A DNA stretch of 64,000 nt from an uncultured Clostridia bacterium (GCA_934168305.1 CAKPNF010000005.1:1-64000), one strand, 5' to 3'. Shown: positions 1 to 8,929, numbered from the stretch's first letter. Program-made: numbers and translations. The notes: generated by a model not told the origin, from the sequence alone.

Positions 1-105
1 TAATTTTTAGGTTTAAAAATTATACCGCTTCGGTTTATTCTCTAAAGGATTTACTGTTTACTTTTCAATGTACTTTTTGTTACCTTTTATCGGTGAACGA
101 TTTGT

Positions 106-134
106 ATTATACTATATGTTTTTTTCTTTGTCAA
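106..134 (-). promoter_or_regulatory. Consensus sigma-A promoter, probable rRNA operon P2
   Basis: Reading the minus strand, TTGACA (134..129) is separated by exactly 17 nt from TATAAT (111..106), a perfect vegetative promoter. It points off the left edge. The transcript would contain TTGAAAAGTAAACAG, which resembles the leader found just upstream of 16S rRNA in Firmicutes. No 16S sequence is inside the window, so the rRNA assignment is inferred. Confidence 0.7.
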
Positions 135-205
135 TACATTTTTTAAATTTTTTTAAAAATTTTTAAATGTATTTTTTTCGTTCCGCAACTCAAGGACTAA
201 ACAAG

Positions 206-234
206 ATAATAACATCTTTTTTTATTAATGTCAA
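206..234 (-). promoter_or_regulatory. Second consensus promoter, probable rRNA operon P1
   Basis: Minus-strand TTGACA (234..229), 17-nt spacer, TATTAT (211..206). It lies exactly 100 bp upstream of the promoter at 106..134. Tandem strong promoters about 90-100 bp apart are the usual arrangement ahead of Firmicute rRNA operons. Together with the terminator at 306..350 this accounts for the gene-free first 350 bases. Confidence 0.65.
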
Positions 235-305
235 CACTTTTTTTCTGTTAATTTTTTCCAAGATACGAAAATATGCTATAATTCAATAAAAATTTACTAT
301 AAATT

Positions 306-350
306 ACAAAAAAAAATCTAAATATTTAAATAAATATTTAGATTTTTTTA
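306..350 (-). terminator. Intrinsic terminator after the 351-2216 gene
   Basis: A perfect 15-bp inverted repeat (AAATCTAAATATTTA and its complement) with a T-run on the minus strand, starting immediately after the stop codon at 351. It separates this gene from the promoters at 206-234. Confidence 0.75.
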
Positions 351-2216
351 TTATTTTTCTTGTATTTTAACTCTAATAATTTTAGTCAAACCATTATTAT
401 CATATTCAATAGAAACATTATATTTATTATTTTTATTATTTTCTATAAAATCTAATGCATCTTTTTCTTTTTCTTCATTATTAGAATTTTGTTTTACAAA
501 TATAAGTATCTCAGAGATATTTTTAATATATTCAGATGATTCTTGATATGAAGACATTTTATTAGTATCTAAATTTTGAATTTCTCCATTTTTAGTAAGA
601 ATCTTTACATCTTCTAAATTATTTTTTACTGTATTTAGTAACTCTTTTATATTATCTGAAGTTAAATTTTCACTTACAAAGAACTCAAATTGAGAATTAA
701 ATCTTTTTCTTTCTATGTCTGTAACTTCTTCGTTATTTGTAATTTGTTCTGTTTTTTTCTTTACTAATTTTAAATTTTGTAACATAGAACTATAATCTTC
801 TAAACTAACTACAGAGAATAAATTTGAAAGTTGTCCTTGAATGTTTTCAAGAAGTATTTTTTTAATTATTTCTTTTCTTTCTTCTTGTATTTCATCTAGT
901 TTTACATTGTCTTTATCTAATTTTATTTGATTTTCAAATTCTTGTACAACTTTAGTATTATCTACTATTTTAAAAACACCTTTATATTTTTCATTTGATA
1001 TTCCTAGCGTTATTTTTTTATTTAATTTATCATTTTCAAATGTTTGTTGATAATTAAATTGTGTTTCATTTATTTTTTCACTATCTTGTAATTTATCATA
1101 CTCTACTGATATATTTAATTGATTATTGTTTTCTGTTTTTTCTACTTTTATAATTTGTTCTTCTGTATTGTCTTTTAGTTTTGTGTAATCTATTTTTATA
1201 ATTGAATCATTATAAAGGTCAATTGTTAGTTTTTCTGTTGTTTTTTCTATTGAAGTTCTTACTGTTTTCATATTATTTTCATATACAGTGATTTTTACTT
1301 CATCATTTCCTATATTATTGTTTTCAATTTCTTTTATTTTATCATTTATTGAATTTATAGTCTTTTCTCTTAATGTCTCATCTTCATTATAGAAAGGATA
1401 TTTCTCCTTAATTTCATTTTCTAATGCATCTATTTTAGATAAAATAATATCGTCTTTTATGATTTGTTCTAGTATTTTTATATATAAATTATTATATTCT
1501 TCTAATGTAATTTTTATATAATATGCATTTGTTTTTATATCCTGATTATTTACAGTTATTAATGCATTTGGTTGTTTATAATATTTGTCTGCAGATATAT
1601 TGTTTTGTATTACTCCTATGTATGTATTTAATAATGTTTGTTTTTCTTCATTTGTTAAATTGAATATTGAATTTAAATCTATCTTAGATGTTAATTCTTT
1701 AATTTTATTTACATCAATATCTTCATCTGTATTGTTTTCTTCATTATCTTTAACTGATACAAACTGTTTTATTCCACTAAGTCTAATTCCATACATTTCA
1801 TCTTGATTTAGATATTCTAATCCCATTAATTTTTCATTATCTTTTTTTATTGATATGTTCTTATAATCATAATTGTTTGTTTTGTCTATATTGCTGTCTA
1901 TTTTTATTCCTACGTTATTTATTTGACTATTTTTATTTTCGTTACTGGTTCCTATATTTTCTGTATACTCAATTGTTCCTTCTATTTGTGATGTATATTT
2001 GCTGTTATTTAATAAATTTTCTATTTCAGAATTATTTTCTACTTTTAAAAATTCCATATTTTCAAAGTTTTGCATTAAATATTTTGCAAATAATTTTTCT
2101 TTTGGTTTTAATAAATCTGTTTTTAGATACAAATACCCTATTACAGTCAAAATAATTAATAATATTAGGGCTATTGATACTCCTAAAAACACCATTCTTT
2201 TTTTCCTTGGCATCAT
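351..2216 (-). CDS. Membrane-anchored protein of unknown function
   Basis: About 621 residues, family not recognised. The start is the first of two adjacent ATGs (2216) because AGGAGG lies 9 nt upstream; a longer reading to 2237 would place that Shine-Dalgarno inside the gene. A lysine/arginine-rich N-terminus (PRKKR) is followed by one hydrophobic segment at about residues 8-31, so most of the protein should face outside. The rest is Asn/Lys/Glu-rich with alternating strand-like and helical stretches and no visible catalytic motif, suggesting a structural or sensory extracellular domain. It ends in its own terminator and has a gap of about 80 nt to rlmB upstream, so it may be transcribed with rlmB or alone. 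Confidence 0.7.
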   Translation of the reverse strand: MMPRKKRMVFLGVSIALILLIILTVIGYLYLKTDLLKPKEKLFAKYLMQNFENMEFLKVENNSEIENLLNNSKYTSQIEGTIEYTENIGTSNENKNSQINNVGIKIDSNIDKTNNYDYKNISIKKDNEKLMGLEYLNQDEMYGIRLSGIKQFVSVKDNEENNTDEDIDVNKIKELTSKIDLNSIFNLTNEEKQTLLNTYIGVIQNNISADKYYKQPNALITVNNQDIKTNAYYIKITLEEYNNLYIKILEQIIKDDIILSKIDALENEIKEKYPFYNEDETLREKTINSINDKIKEIENNNIGNDEVKITVYENNMKTVRTSIEKTTEKLTIDLYNDSIIKIDYTKLKDNTEEQIIKVEKTENNNQLNISVEYDKLQDSEKINETQFNYQQTFENDKLNKKITLGISNEKYKGVFKIVDNTKVVQEFENQIKLDKDNVKLDEIQEERKEIIKKILLENIQGQLSNLFSVVSLEDYSSMLQNLKLVKKKTEQITNNEEVTDIERKRFNSQFEFFVSENLTSDNIKELLNTVKNNLEDVKILTKNGEIQNLDTNKMSSYQESSEYIKNISEILIFVKQNSNNEEKEKDALDFIENNKNNKYNVSIEYDNNGLTKIIRVKIQEK

Positions 2217-2299
2217 ATATTCATTCCTCCTAATCAAGTTACTTGTTATAATATTTTTTCAAATACATTATATATTTTTAAAATTTTTTTATCAATAGT

Positions 2300-3106
2300 T
2301 TATTTTAAAATTCTTTGTTTTACTGCTTCATATACAATTATACCTGTTGATACAGAGGCATTTAAAGATGTCACTTTACCTTTCATTGGTATTTTTACTA
2401 AAAAGTCACAATTTTTTGTAACTTTATCACTCATTCCTGATCCTTCATTTCCTATTACTATTCCTAGTGGTCCAGTTAAATCTTGGTTATAATAGTATTT
2501 TTCTGTATTTATATGTGTTCCACATATCCATAGTCCTTCGTCTTTTAGTTTTTGAATTGCATCTGATATGTTTGTAACTCTTGCTATGCGCATGTGTTCT
2601 ACAGCTCCTGCTGACACTTTATTAACTGTACTATTTACTGCTGCAGCTCTTCTCTTTGGAATTATAACTCCATGAACTCCTGCTGTCTCTGCTGTTCTTA
2701 TTATTGAACCTAAATTGTGTGGGTCTTCTATTCCATCTAATATTAATACAAATGGATCTTCATTTTTTTCTTTTGCATAGTCTATAATATCTTCTATTTC
2801 ACAGTATTCAAATGGTGGCACTATTGCAATAACTCCTTGATAGTTTTGATTTTGTGCCATTTCATCCATTTGTCTTTTGTCTTTTTCTACTATTATTATT
2901 CCTTTTTCTTTTGCTATTGCTATTATTTTGTTTATTGAACCGTGTCTTTCTCCTTTTGCTATAAATATTTTGTTGATGTCTTTTCCACTTTCTAATAGTT
3001 CTAATACTGAGTTTCTTCCTTCCACTTGGTCATCATAATTTTTTTCTTCTTCCTTTTTTTCCACTTTTTTATTTAATCTATTATTTTTTTCATTTTTCCT
3101 GTTCAT
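2300..3106 (-). CDS. rlmB: TrmH-family 23S rRNA 2'-O-methyltransferase (RlmB type)
   Basis: SpoU/TrmH-class methyltransferase, likely modifying a guanosine of 23S rRNA with S-adenosylmethionine. After a charged N-terminal tail comes the substrate-binding domain (GRNSVLELL onward) and the SPOUT knot with its three motifs: LDGIEDPHNLGSIIRTAE, IVIGNEGSGMS and the C-terminal IPMKGKVTSLNASVS. About 268 residues from the chosen start. I prefer the ATG at 3106 because GGGAG lies just upstream and the ATG at 3130 has no ribosome site. The start overlaps the end of the MazG-like gene by 17 nt, indicating translational coupling. Confidence 0.9.
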   Translation of the reverse strand: MNRKNEKNNRLNKKVEKKEEEKNYDDQVEGRNSVLELLESGKDINKIFIAKGERHGSINKIIAIAKEKGIIIVEKDKRQMDEMAQNQNYQGVIAIVPPFEYCEIEDIIDYAKEKNEDPFVLILDGIEDPHNLGSIIRTAETAGVHGVIIPKRRAAAVNSTVNKVSAGAVEHMRIARVTNISDAIQKLKDEGLWICGTHINTEKYYYNQDLTGPLGIVIGNEGSGMSDKVTKNCDFLVKIPMKGKVTSLNASVSTGIIVYEAVKQRILK

Positions 3107-3644
3107 TATCTCTTTTTTCTCCCTTTTCATTATATCTTGAATTTATTTTATTTAAGTTTTCTTTTAAAATTTCATCAAATTCTATATTAACTAATTTTGA
3201 TAGTTCGAATATATTTTCACATTGCTTGTCTATCTCTAATTTTAGATTTTCTTTTTGTGTTTCTCCTTTGTTGAAATTTTGATATTCTTCTACTATTTTT
3301 CCGCTTTGCGTTCCTATTTTGATTGATAATTGTATTAATGCTTCTCTTTTATTTAAATTACTTTCTGCAACCTCTTTCTGTAATTGCCCTATATTGATAT
3401 TAACATTTTTGCAAATTAATGCTATGTACCATAACAAATCGCCTAATTCACTTTTTATTTCTTGCATGTCTAGTGGTTTTTCGTGAAAATTTCCTTTAAA
3501 TAGTGGTTTTCTAAATTCTGCTATCACTTCGCCTGTTTCTTCTATTAATCCCATGCATGCATAATTCATTTTTTCTTTACTACTATTTTCTATTGTTTTA
3601 TTTAATCTAGTTATTGCTTTTTCTTTATATTCTTCTAAATTCAT
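3090..3644 (-). CDS. MazG-like nucleotide pyrophosphohydrolase
   Basis: 184 residues. All-alpha NTP pyrophosphohydrolase fold: the metal-binding signature EETGE (about residues 35-39) and ELGDLLWY (about 65-72) supply the carboxylates that bind Mg2+. Proteins of this type hydrolyse (d)NTPs to NMP and pyrophosphate, often as house cleaning of non-canonical nucleotides; the substrate cannot be read here. The start has AGAAGG 9 nt upstream. It sits 13 nt downstream of a small gene and overlaps rlmB, so the three form one transcription unit. Confidence 0.75.
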   Translation of the reverse strand: MNLEEYKEKAITRLNKTIENSSKEKMNYACMGLIEETGEVIAEFRKPLFKGNFHEKPLDMQEIKSELGDLLWYIALICKNVNINIGQLQKEVAESNLNKREALIQLSIKIGTQSGKIVEEYQNFNKGETQKENLKLEIDKQCENIFELSKLVNIEFDEILKENLNKINSRYNEKGEKRDNEQEK

Positions 3645-3657
3645 TTATCTATGCCTT

Positions 3658-3867
3658 CTATTCTAATGATATTTCTAAAGAATCTGCTATATTTTTAGCA
3701 TTTTTTAGAATTTCATTTAAATCTTCTTTTATTTCTTCAATTTTTTCTTTTCTTTTTTCTTTCGATTCTTCAGAATATAATATATATTCAGCATTTGCAT
3801 TTATTTTTCCACTATTTATACTTAAATCCAATACATTTTTAATTAATTTTTCTCTTCTATTCTCCAT
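3658..3867 (-). CDS. Small helical hypothetical protein
   Basis: 69 residues, very rich in Lys/Glu/Ile, probably one long amphipathic helix or helical hairpin (KEKIEEIKEDLNEILKNAK). No family recognised. A strong GAGGAG ribosome site lies 6 nt before the ATG and the gene is tightly linked to the MazG-like gene, which supports it being real. No transmembrane segment. Confidence 0.6.
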   Translation of the reverse strand: MENRREKLIKNVLDLSINSGKINANAEYILYSEESKEKRKEKIEEIKEDLNEILKNAKNIADSLEISLE

Positions 3868-3888
3868 AATCTTCTCCTCTTACTGTAA

Positions 3889-3910
3889 TGTCCCAAAAAG
3901 AAACGTCCCC
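3889..3910. repeat. Short intergenic TGTCCC...GTCCCC motif
   Basis: Between the small gene and lepA is a 22-nt stretch with TGTCCC and ACGTCCCC around an A-rich core. The complement of its right half, GGGGACGTT, also occurs in the loop of the large palindrome at 12284..12405. It is much richer in C than its surroundings. Confidence 0.4.
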
Positions 3911-3919
3911 AAAAGTACA

Positions 3920-5731
3920 TTATTCATCGTCTAATTTTAAGACTGATAAAAATGCTTCTTGTGGTACTTCTACATTACCAATTTCACGCATTTTCTTTTT
4001 ACCTCTTTTTTGTTTTTCAAGAAGTTTCTTCTTTCTAGTAACATCTCCACCATAGCATTTTGCAAGTACATCTTTTCTCATTGCTGATATTGTTTCTCTA
4101 GCTATAACTTGTCCTCCTACAACTGCTTGAATTGGTATAGTAAATAATTTTCTTGGTATTTCTTTTTTTAATTTTTCTACCATTTTCTTTCCTCTGTTAT
4201 ATGCACTTTCTTTATGTACTATAAATGATAGTGCATCAACTGGTTCTCCATTTATATGGATGTCTAATTTTACTAGTTTTGATTCTCTATATTCCTTAAA
4301 TTCATAATCAAATGATGCATATCCTTTTGTTTTTGATTTTAGATTATCAAAAAAGTCATATATTATTTCATTTAATGGCATCTCATATATTAATGTTACT
4401 CTATTTTCATCTAAATATTTCATATCTACATAGATTCCACGTCTATTTTGACAAATTTCCATGATGTTTCCAACATATTCTTTTGGTGTTAATATGTTTG
4501 CTGTTACAAATGGTTCTTCTATATATGATATTTCTTGTGGTGTTGGTAAATCCGTTGGATTGTATATTTCTTCCACTTCTCCTGTTGTTTTGTGAACTTT
4601 ATATATAACTGATGGTGCTGTTGTGATTAATCCTAAATCAAATTCTCTGTCTAATCTTTCTTCAATTATTTCAAGATGAAGTAGTCCTAAAAATCCACAT
4701 CTAAATCCGAAGCCAAGTGCGGCTGATGTTTCTGGTTCATATTCTAGTGCTGCATCATTTAATTGAAGTTTTTCTAATGCTACTTTTAGGTTCTCATATT
4801 CACTTCCGTCTATTGGATATAATCCGCAATAGACCATCGGTGTTACTTTTTTATATCCTTTTAATGGTTTATCTGCTGGATTGTTATTTAAAGTTACTGT
4901 ATCTCCTACATGTATGTCTGATAAACTTTTTATGCTTGCTGCAATGTATCCAACTTCACCTGCTTTTATTTCTTTTGCTGGCATATATGCCCCTGGTGCA
5001 AAATATCCAACCTCAGCAACTGTATATGTTTTGTTTGTTGCCATTAGTCTTATTTCATCACCAGCTTTAACTTTTCCGTCCATTACTCTTACATATGCTA
5101 CTGCTCCTTTGTAGTTGTCATAGTATGAGTCAAATATTAAGCATGTTGTTTTGGCATTTTCGTCACCTTTTGGTGCTGGCAAATCTGTTACAATTCTTTC
5201 CAATACTTTGTCTACATTTAATCCTGATTTTGCTGATATACAAGGTGCATCTTCTGCTGGTATTCCAATTATATCTTCAATTTCTTTTTTTACTTCATCT
5301 GGTCTTGCATTTGGTAAATCTATTTTGTTTATTACTGGTAATATTTCTAGATTGTTGTCAATTGCTAAATATACATTTGCAAGTGTTTGAGCTTCAACTC
5401 CCTGACTAGAATCTACTACTAGTATTGCACCATCACATGCAGCTAAACTCCTAGATACTTCATAGTTGAAGTCTACGTGTCCCGGTGTATCTATTAAATT
5501 CAATATATATTCTTCTCCATTTTTTGATTTATACACCATTCTTACTGCTTGTGATTTTATTGTGATTCCTCTTTCTTTTTCTATATCCATATTGTCCAAC
5601 ACTTGACTTTCCATTTCTCTTTTGGAAAGTACTCCTGTCATTTCTATAAGTCTGTCTGCTAACGTAGATTTTCCGTGGTCTATATGTGCTATTATGCTAA
5701 AATTTCTTATATGTTCTTGTCTATTACTCAT
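3920..5731 (-). CDS. lepA: Elongation factor 4 (LepA)
   Basis: Translational GTPase that back-translocates stalled ribosomes. About 603 residues, normal for the family. G1 is AHIDHGKSTLADRLIE, G2 lies in ERGITIKSQ, G3 is DTPGHVDF and G4 is NKIDLP; the LepA-specific C-terminal domain ends with KLLEKQKRGKKKMR and basic residues for tRNA contact. The start at 5731 (MSNRQEHIRNF) is chosen over 5752 because AGGAG lies 5-6 nt upstream of it. Upstream (5732-5827) is a short AT-rich gap with no other feature seen. Confidence 0.97.
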   Translation of the reverse strand: MSNRQEHIRNFSIIAHIDHGKSTLADRLIEMTGVLSKREMESQVLDNMDIEKERGITIKSQAVRMVYKSKNGEEYILNLIDTPGHVDFNYEVSRSLAACDGAILVVDSSQGVEAQTLANVYLAIDNNLEILPVINKIDLPNARPDEVKKEIEDIIGIPAEDAPCISAKSGLNVDKVLERIVTDLPAPKGDENAKTTCLIFDSYYDNYKGAVAYVRVMDGKVKAGDEIRLMATNKTYTVAEVGYFAPGAYMPAKEIKAGEVGYIAASIKSLSDIHVGDTVTLNNNPADKPLKGYKKVTPMVYCGLYPIDGSEYENLKVALEKLQLNDAALEYEPETSAALGFGFRCGFLGLLHLEIIEERLDREFDLGLITTAPSVIYKVHKTTGEVEEIYNPTDLPTPQEISYIEEPFVTANILTPKEYVGNIMEICQNRRGIYVDMKYLDENRVTLIYEMPLNEIIYDFFDNLKSKTKGYASFDYEFKEYRESKLVKLDIHINGEPVDALSFIVHKESAYNRGKKMVEKLKKEIPRKLFTIPIQAVVGGQVIARETISAMRKDVLAKCYGGDVTRKKKLLEKQKRGKKKMREIGNVEVPQEAFLSVLKLDDE

Positions 5732-5827
5732 CGTTTCTCCTGTCTTGGTCAAAAGGTCCTCACCTTTATTCCCTATTTATTTTTTACATTCTAACATAAT
5801 TAGCAAAAAATCACAATAGTTTTGTTT

Positions 5828-6172
5828 TTATATTATTATTCCTTCATATACATTATAAACATTTGTATATCCCATATTCTCTAACATTTGTTGTGCCCTT
5901 TGACTTCTATGCCCGGTCGAACAATATACAACAATAAGTTGCTTTTTATTAGGTATACGATTTCTTATTTCCCTTTTCATTTGATAATCTGGAATCGATA
6001 TTGCCCCATCTACATGTCCTTCTCTATATTCCTGCGGACTTCTTACATCTATTATAGTTGCCCCTTGTTTTGCATATAAATTTAATTCTTCCTTTGTAAT
6101 ATCTTTATTTGTATCAAAACTTCTTTTTAATTCAAAATTTTTTTCTATCATATATGCAAATCTTCTAAACAT
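5828..6172 (-). CDS. Rhodanese-like sulfurtransferase domain protein
   Basis: 114 residues, one rhodanese domain. The motif IIDVRSPQEYREGHVDGAI precedes the catalytic loop YCSTGHRSQRA, where the Cys forms the persulfide; the six-residue loop CSTGHR fits small-substrate (sulfur) rhodaneses. No signal peptide is visible, so it is cytoplasmic. The start has AAGGG about 9 nt upstream. It stands alone between lepA and the uracil-DNA glycosylase gene; its sulfur acceptor is not evident. Confidence 0.85.
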   Translation of the reverse strand: MFRRFAYMIEKNFELKRSFDTNKDITKEELNLYAKQGATIIDVRSPQEYREGHVDGAISIPDYQMKREIRNRIPNKKQLIVVYCSTGHRSQRAQQMLENMGYTNVYNVYEGIII

Positions 6173-6290
6173 TATCTTTCACCCTTTATAAAATATTAAT
6201 TGTATTTTTTATTTTATATAATAAAAAATACTCCTAATATATTATATTAAGAATATTTCTTTTTGATATAATTTTTATATTTATATATTT

Positions 6291-6842
6291 TCAATTATTT
6301 GTTTCTGAAATTACTAACTTCAAATCATTTATAAAATCAATCTTTTTAGTTTCGTCTCTTAAGAGTGCTGCTGGGTGCCAAGTAGGCATATATTTTATAC
6401 CTTTTTTATCTACCCATTTTCCTCTTGATGTAGTAATTCCATACTCTTTACCTAATATATTTTTTAAAGCTACATTTCCTAATAAAACTATTATTTTGGG
6501 TTTTACTAACATAACTTGATTTCTTAAATAATCTAAGCAAGCATTTGCTTCATCATCTTCTGGATTTCTATTTGCAGGAGGCCTACATTTTACAATATTC
6601 GCAATGTACACTTCTTCTCTTTTTATTCCTAAAATTCCAAAAGCCATATTCATAAGTTTCCCTGCTCTACCAACAAAAGGTTCTCCGAGCCTGTCTTCGT
6701 CTGCTCCTGGTCCTTCACCTATAAACATTATATCAGCATTTTTGTTGCCTACTCCAAACACTATGTTTTGTCTTGTTTTACACAATTTGCATTTATTACA
6801 ATTTATTATTGAATTTTCTAGTTCTTCCCATGTTTCAAACAT
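6291..6842 (-). CDS. Family-4 uracil-DNA glycosylase (Fe-S)
   Basis: Removes uracil from DNA, starting base excision repair. About 183 residues. Cysteines at 15, 18 and 21 (CNKCKLC) with a later Cys in VKCRPPANRNPE are the ligands for a [4Fe-4S] cluster typical of type 4 enzymes. GEGPGADEDRLGEPFVG is the catalytic/pyrimidine pocket and WHPAALLRD the C-terminal DNA-binding motif. The start at 6842 (MFETWEEL) has AAGAGG 7 nt upstream; the longer version to 6896 lacks one. The window also has addB and an OGG-type glycosylase nearby, all repair genes. Confidence 0.92.
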   Translation of the reverse strand: MFETWEELENSIINCNKCKLCKTRQNIVFGVGNKNADIMFIGEGPGADEDRLGEPFVGRAGKLMNMAFGILGIKREEVYIANIVKCRPPANRNPEDDEANACLDYLRNQVMLVKPKIIVLLGNVALKNILGKEYGITTSRGKWVDKKGIKYMPTWHPAALLRDETKKIDFINDLKLVISETNN

Positions 6843-6900
6843 TGCTATACCTCTTAATATATATACATCATATATTCGTTTTTTATAATTATACAAAATT

Positions 6901-7833
6901 TTACATTACACAATCTTCTACTAATTTTATTTTTACATCTTTATCTGTGTTTATTTCTGCTTTTGTACCTATTGGAATAACTGTTTTTCTTTCTATATGT
7001 CCAAAATTATTTGATTTTATGATTGGAAATTTATATTCATCATCTAAAACGTCCATTATTATTTTTTCAAGGGATATTCCACTTTCATGTTCATAATTTC
7101 CTATCCATAGTCCTTTTATTTTATCAAATACTCCGTTTTGTTTCATATAATATAAATTATTACTTGTTCCTTCTGGGTCTGTTTCAAATCCTAATTCTTC
7201 TAAGAATAAGATTTTATCTGTAAAGTCCAATGAATATTTACCAGCCACCATTCCTCGTATTAATGAAAGGTTTCCACCAATTAATTCTCCGCTTACTTTG
7301 CCTTTTTGAATTGTTACATATTCTTCATCTTCTAGTCCAAATCTTAAACTTCCATCTACAAATCTATTAAGTGCTTGTTTATAACTAAAATCTGTTTCAT
7401 CTGTTGCTATTGTTTTAAAATTTGTTCCACTAAATGTTACTAGTCCCGTTTTTTCTGCTATCATATTTGTAATTGAAGTTATATCACTATAACCACATAT
7501 TATTTTAGGATTTTTCTTTATGAGTTCATAATCTAGATATTCAAATGTACTGTTACTGTTGTTTCCACCTTTTGCACACCATATCATTTTCACATCTTTT
7601 TCTGCAAACATCAAATTAATATCGTCTGCTTTTTCTTTTGCTGTGCTACTGTATTCATTTGTGTTTGAAAATATATTTTTTGAATATTTTACTTTAAATC
7701 CGCTTCTTTCTACTATTTCTTTTGCTCTTTTTAATTCATCTATATTGTCTCCAATTATTGGGCTTGATGGTGCTACAACGCCTATTGTATCACCTATTTT
7801 TAATTTTGGTGGTAATAATTTTGGTAAACTCAT
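6901..7833 (-). CDS. LD-carboxypeptidase, S66 family (muropeptide recycling)
   Basis: 310 residues. Serine peptidase that removes the terminal D-Ala from tetrapeptide muropeptides or a related peptide. GVVAPSSP begins the N-terminal domain; the nucleophile Ser is in GYSDIT, with IWCAKGG before it, and the Glu and His of the triad are probably in LEELGFE and GHIERKTVIPIG. Cytoplasmic, with no signal peptide. AAGGAG lies 6 nt before the ATG. A 32-bp palindrome (7847..7878) sits directly upstream of that ribosome site. Members of the same family also act on microcin C7, so recycling is the likelier but not certain role. Confidence 0.88.
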   Translation of the reverse strand: MSLPKLLPPKLKIGDTIGVVAPSSPIIGDNIDELKRAKEIVERSGFKVKYSKNIFSNTNEYSSTAKEKADDINLMFAEKDVKMIWCAKGGNNSNSTFEYLDYELIKKNPKIICGYSDITSITNMIAEKTGLVTFSGTNFKTIATDETDFSYKQALNRFVDGSLRFGLEDEEYVTIQKGKVSGELIGGNLSLIRGMVAGKYSLDFTDKILFLEELGFETDPEGTSNNLYYMKQNGVFDKIKGLWIGNYEHESGISLEKIIMDVLDDEYKFPIIKSNNFGHIERKTVIPIGTKAEINTDKDVKIKLVEDCVM

Positions 7834-7846
7834 ACTTTCTCCTTTT

Positions 7847-7878
7847 TGAGACAGTTGGGACGGTCCTAATTTGTCTCA
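7847..7878. repeat. 32-bp palindromic repeat, copy 1
   Basis: Begins TGAGACA and ends TGTCTCA, with an inner GGGAC-GGTCC pair. Lies between the pgeF stop and the LD-carboxypeptidase ribosome site. Three other copies of identical length are at 8778, 8898 and 33664. Followed by a T-rich tail with TTTGTC-ATTTTTGT that is also shared with copy 2. Confidence 0.8.
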
Positions 7879-7904
7879 TCTTTTTTGTCTATTTTTGTTG
7901 AATT

Positions 7905-8762
7905 TTATTCATCTAACTTTAACGAAATTAGTGCTGTATTTAATCCATACCCTTGTTTTTCTACTCTAAAAGAATGAATCAAATCTTTATTGCAAACACT
8001 GCAAATTCCACTATCAATGATGTTCTCTGTTTTTAAATCTGCCTTTTCTAATATAATCTTGTTAATTAAAACAGTATCAATATTCCATTTTTCTTTATCT
8101 TTTTGTTTTTCCATTATATCAGTATTTTGGTTTATATTCAAATCTTCAAATTCTTTCTCAAACAAATCTTTAACATCTTTGTCAACTTCAAAGTGACATT
8201 TTCTGATACTTGGACAAATGCAACATATAATGTTCTCTGGTTTGCTACCAAATTCATTTACCATTTTTTGAACTGTCTTTACAGAAATTCTTTGCAATGT
8301 TCCTTTCCATCCAGAATGTGTATTTGCAATTGTTTTTGTTACTGGGTCAAAGAATAGCAGTAATATACAGTCTGCGTTTGTAGTTGATAACACTAGATTT
8401 TCTTTTTGGGTTACAATTCCATCTGTTCTACTATACTCTTCTAAATTGATATCTGGAAAATTTTGATTAATTTTCTTATTTGCAATTGCGATATTGTCTG
8501 TATGCTCTTGATTTGTTTTTACTACATTTTTGTAATCAACATTTATTGCATTACATAAATTTTCATAATCTTGCATTGCCTTTTTGAATTCTTGTTCTGG
8601 TAATTGTTGTTTATTTACTCTTGCTGTTCTAAAATTAACATCTATTCCTATTGAATATGCATGTGTTATTATATCACCATATTCTAATAATTTTCTAAAT
8701 TGTATATATTGAACACCATTTTTGTTGATGTGCACAACATTTTCGTTACTTAAATCTTTCAA
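7905..8762 (-). CDS. pgeF: Peptidoglycan editing factor / polyphenol oxidase family (PgeF, YfiH)
   Basis: Multicopper-type domain protein of the YfiH/DUF152 family, which removes wrongly incorporated L-Ser peptide precursors during murein synthesis. About 285 residues. Metal/active-site residues lie in NTHSGWKGTLQRI, ICPSIRKCHFEV and GICSVCNKDLIHSFR. I place the start at TTG 8762: AGGAG lies 6 nt upstream. The ATG at 8810 would add 16 residues that are simply a translation of the palindromic repeat at 8778..8809. A neighbour of addB and the LD-carboxypeptidase on the same strand. Confidence 0.88.
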   Translation of the reverse strand: MKDLSNENVVHINKNGVQYIQFRKLLEYGDIITHAYSIGIDVNFRTARVNKQQLPEQEFKKAMQDYENLCNAINVDYKNVVKTNQEHTDNIAIANKKINQNFPDINLEEYSRTDGIVTQKENLVLSTTNADCILLLFFDPVTKTIANTHSGWKGTLQRISVKTVQKMVNEFGSKPENIICCICPSIRKCHFEVDKDVKDLFEKEFEDLNINQNTDIMEKQKDKEKWNIDTVLINKIILEKADLKTENIIDSGICSVCNKDLIHSFRVEKQGYGLNTALISLKLDE

Positions 8763-8777
8763 TATTTTCTCCTTTTT

Positions 8778-8809
8778 TGAGACAAGTGGGACAGTGCAAA
8801 TTTGTCTCA
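8778..8809. repeat. 32-bp palindromic repeat, copy 2
   Basis: Same 32-bp length and ends (TGAGACA...TGTCTCA) as copies 1, 3 and 4. Lies just upstream of the pgeF TTG start. Its reverse complement aligns with copy 3 (8898..8929), so the two copies face each other about 90 bp apart. Followed by TTTATTTGTCGATTTTTGTC. Confidence 0.8.
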
Positions 8810-8897
8810 TTTATTTGTCGATTTTTGTCGTATTTATTATTTTCTTTTATATAGTTAAATTTAAACGACTTTAATCGACATTTACTAACAAATTTTG

Positions 8898-8929
8898 TGA
8901 GACATTTTAAGACTGTCCCACTTGTCTCA
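8898..8929. repeat. 32-bp palindromic repeat, copy 3, overlapping the addB 3' end
   Basis: TGAGACA...TTGTCTCA, 32 bp. The addB stop codon lies inside it; read on the minus strand the repeat supplies the last residues RQVGQS and the stop of AddB. It may serve as the addB terminator hairpin. Confidence 0.8.

Noticed and set aside
1..100. tRNA or rRNA gene at the left edge
   Set aside because: Only promoter and leader sequence is present; no 16S sequence or tRNA cloverleaf could be drawn.
8763..8810. N-terminal extension of pgeF from ATG 8810
   Set aside because: The extra residues are the translation of the 32-bp repeat, and the ribosome site fits the TTG at 8762.
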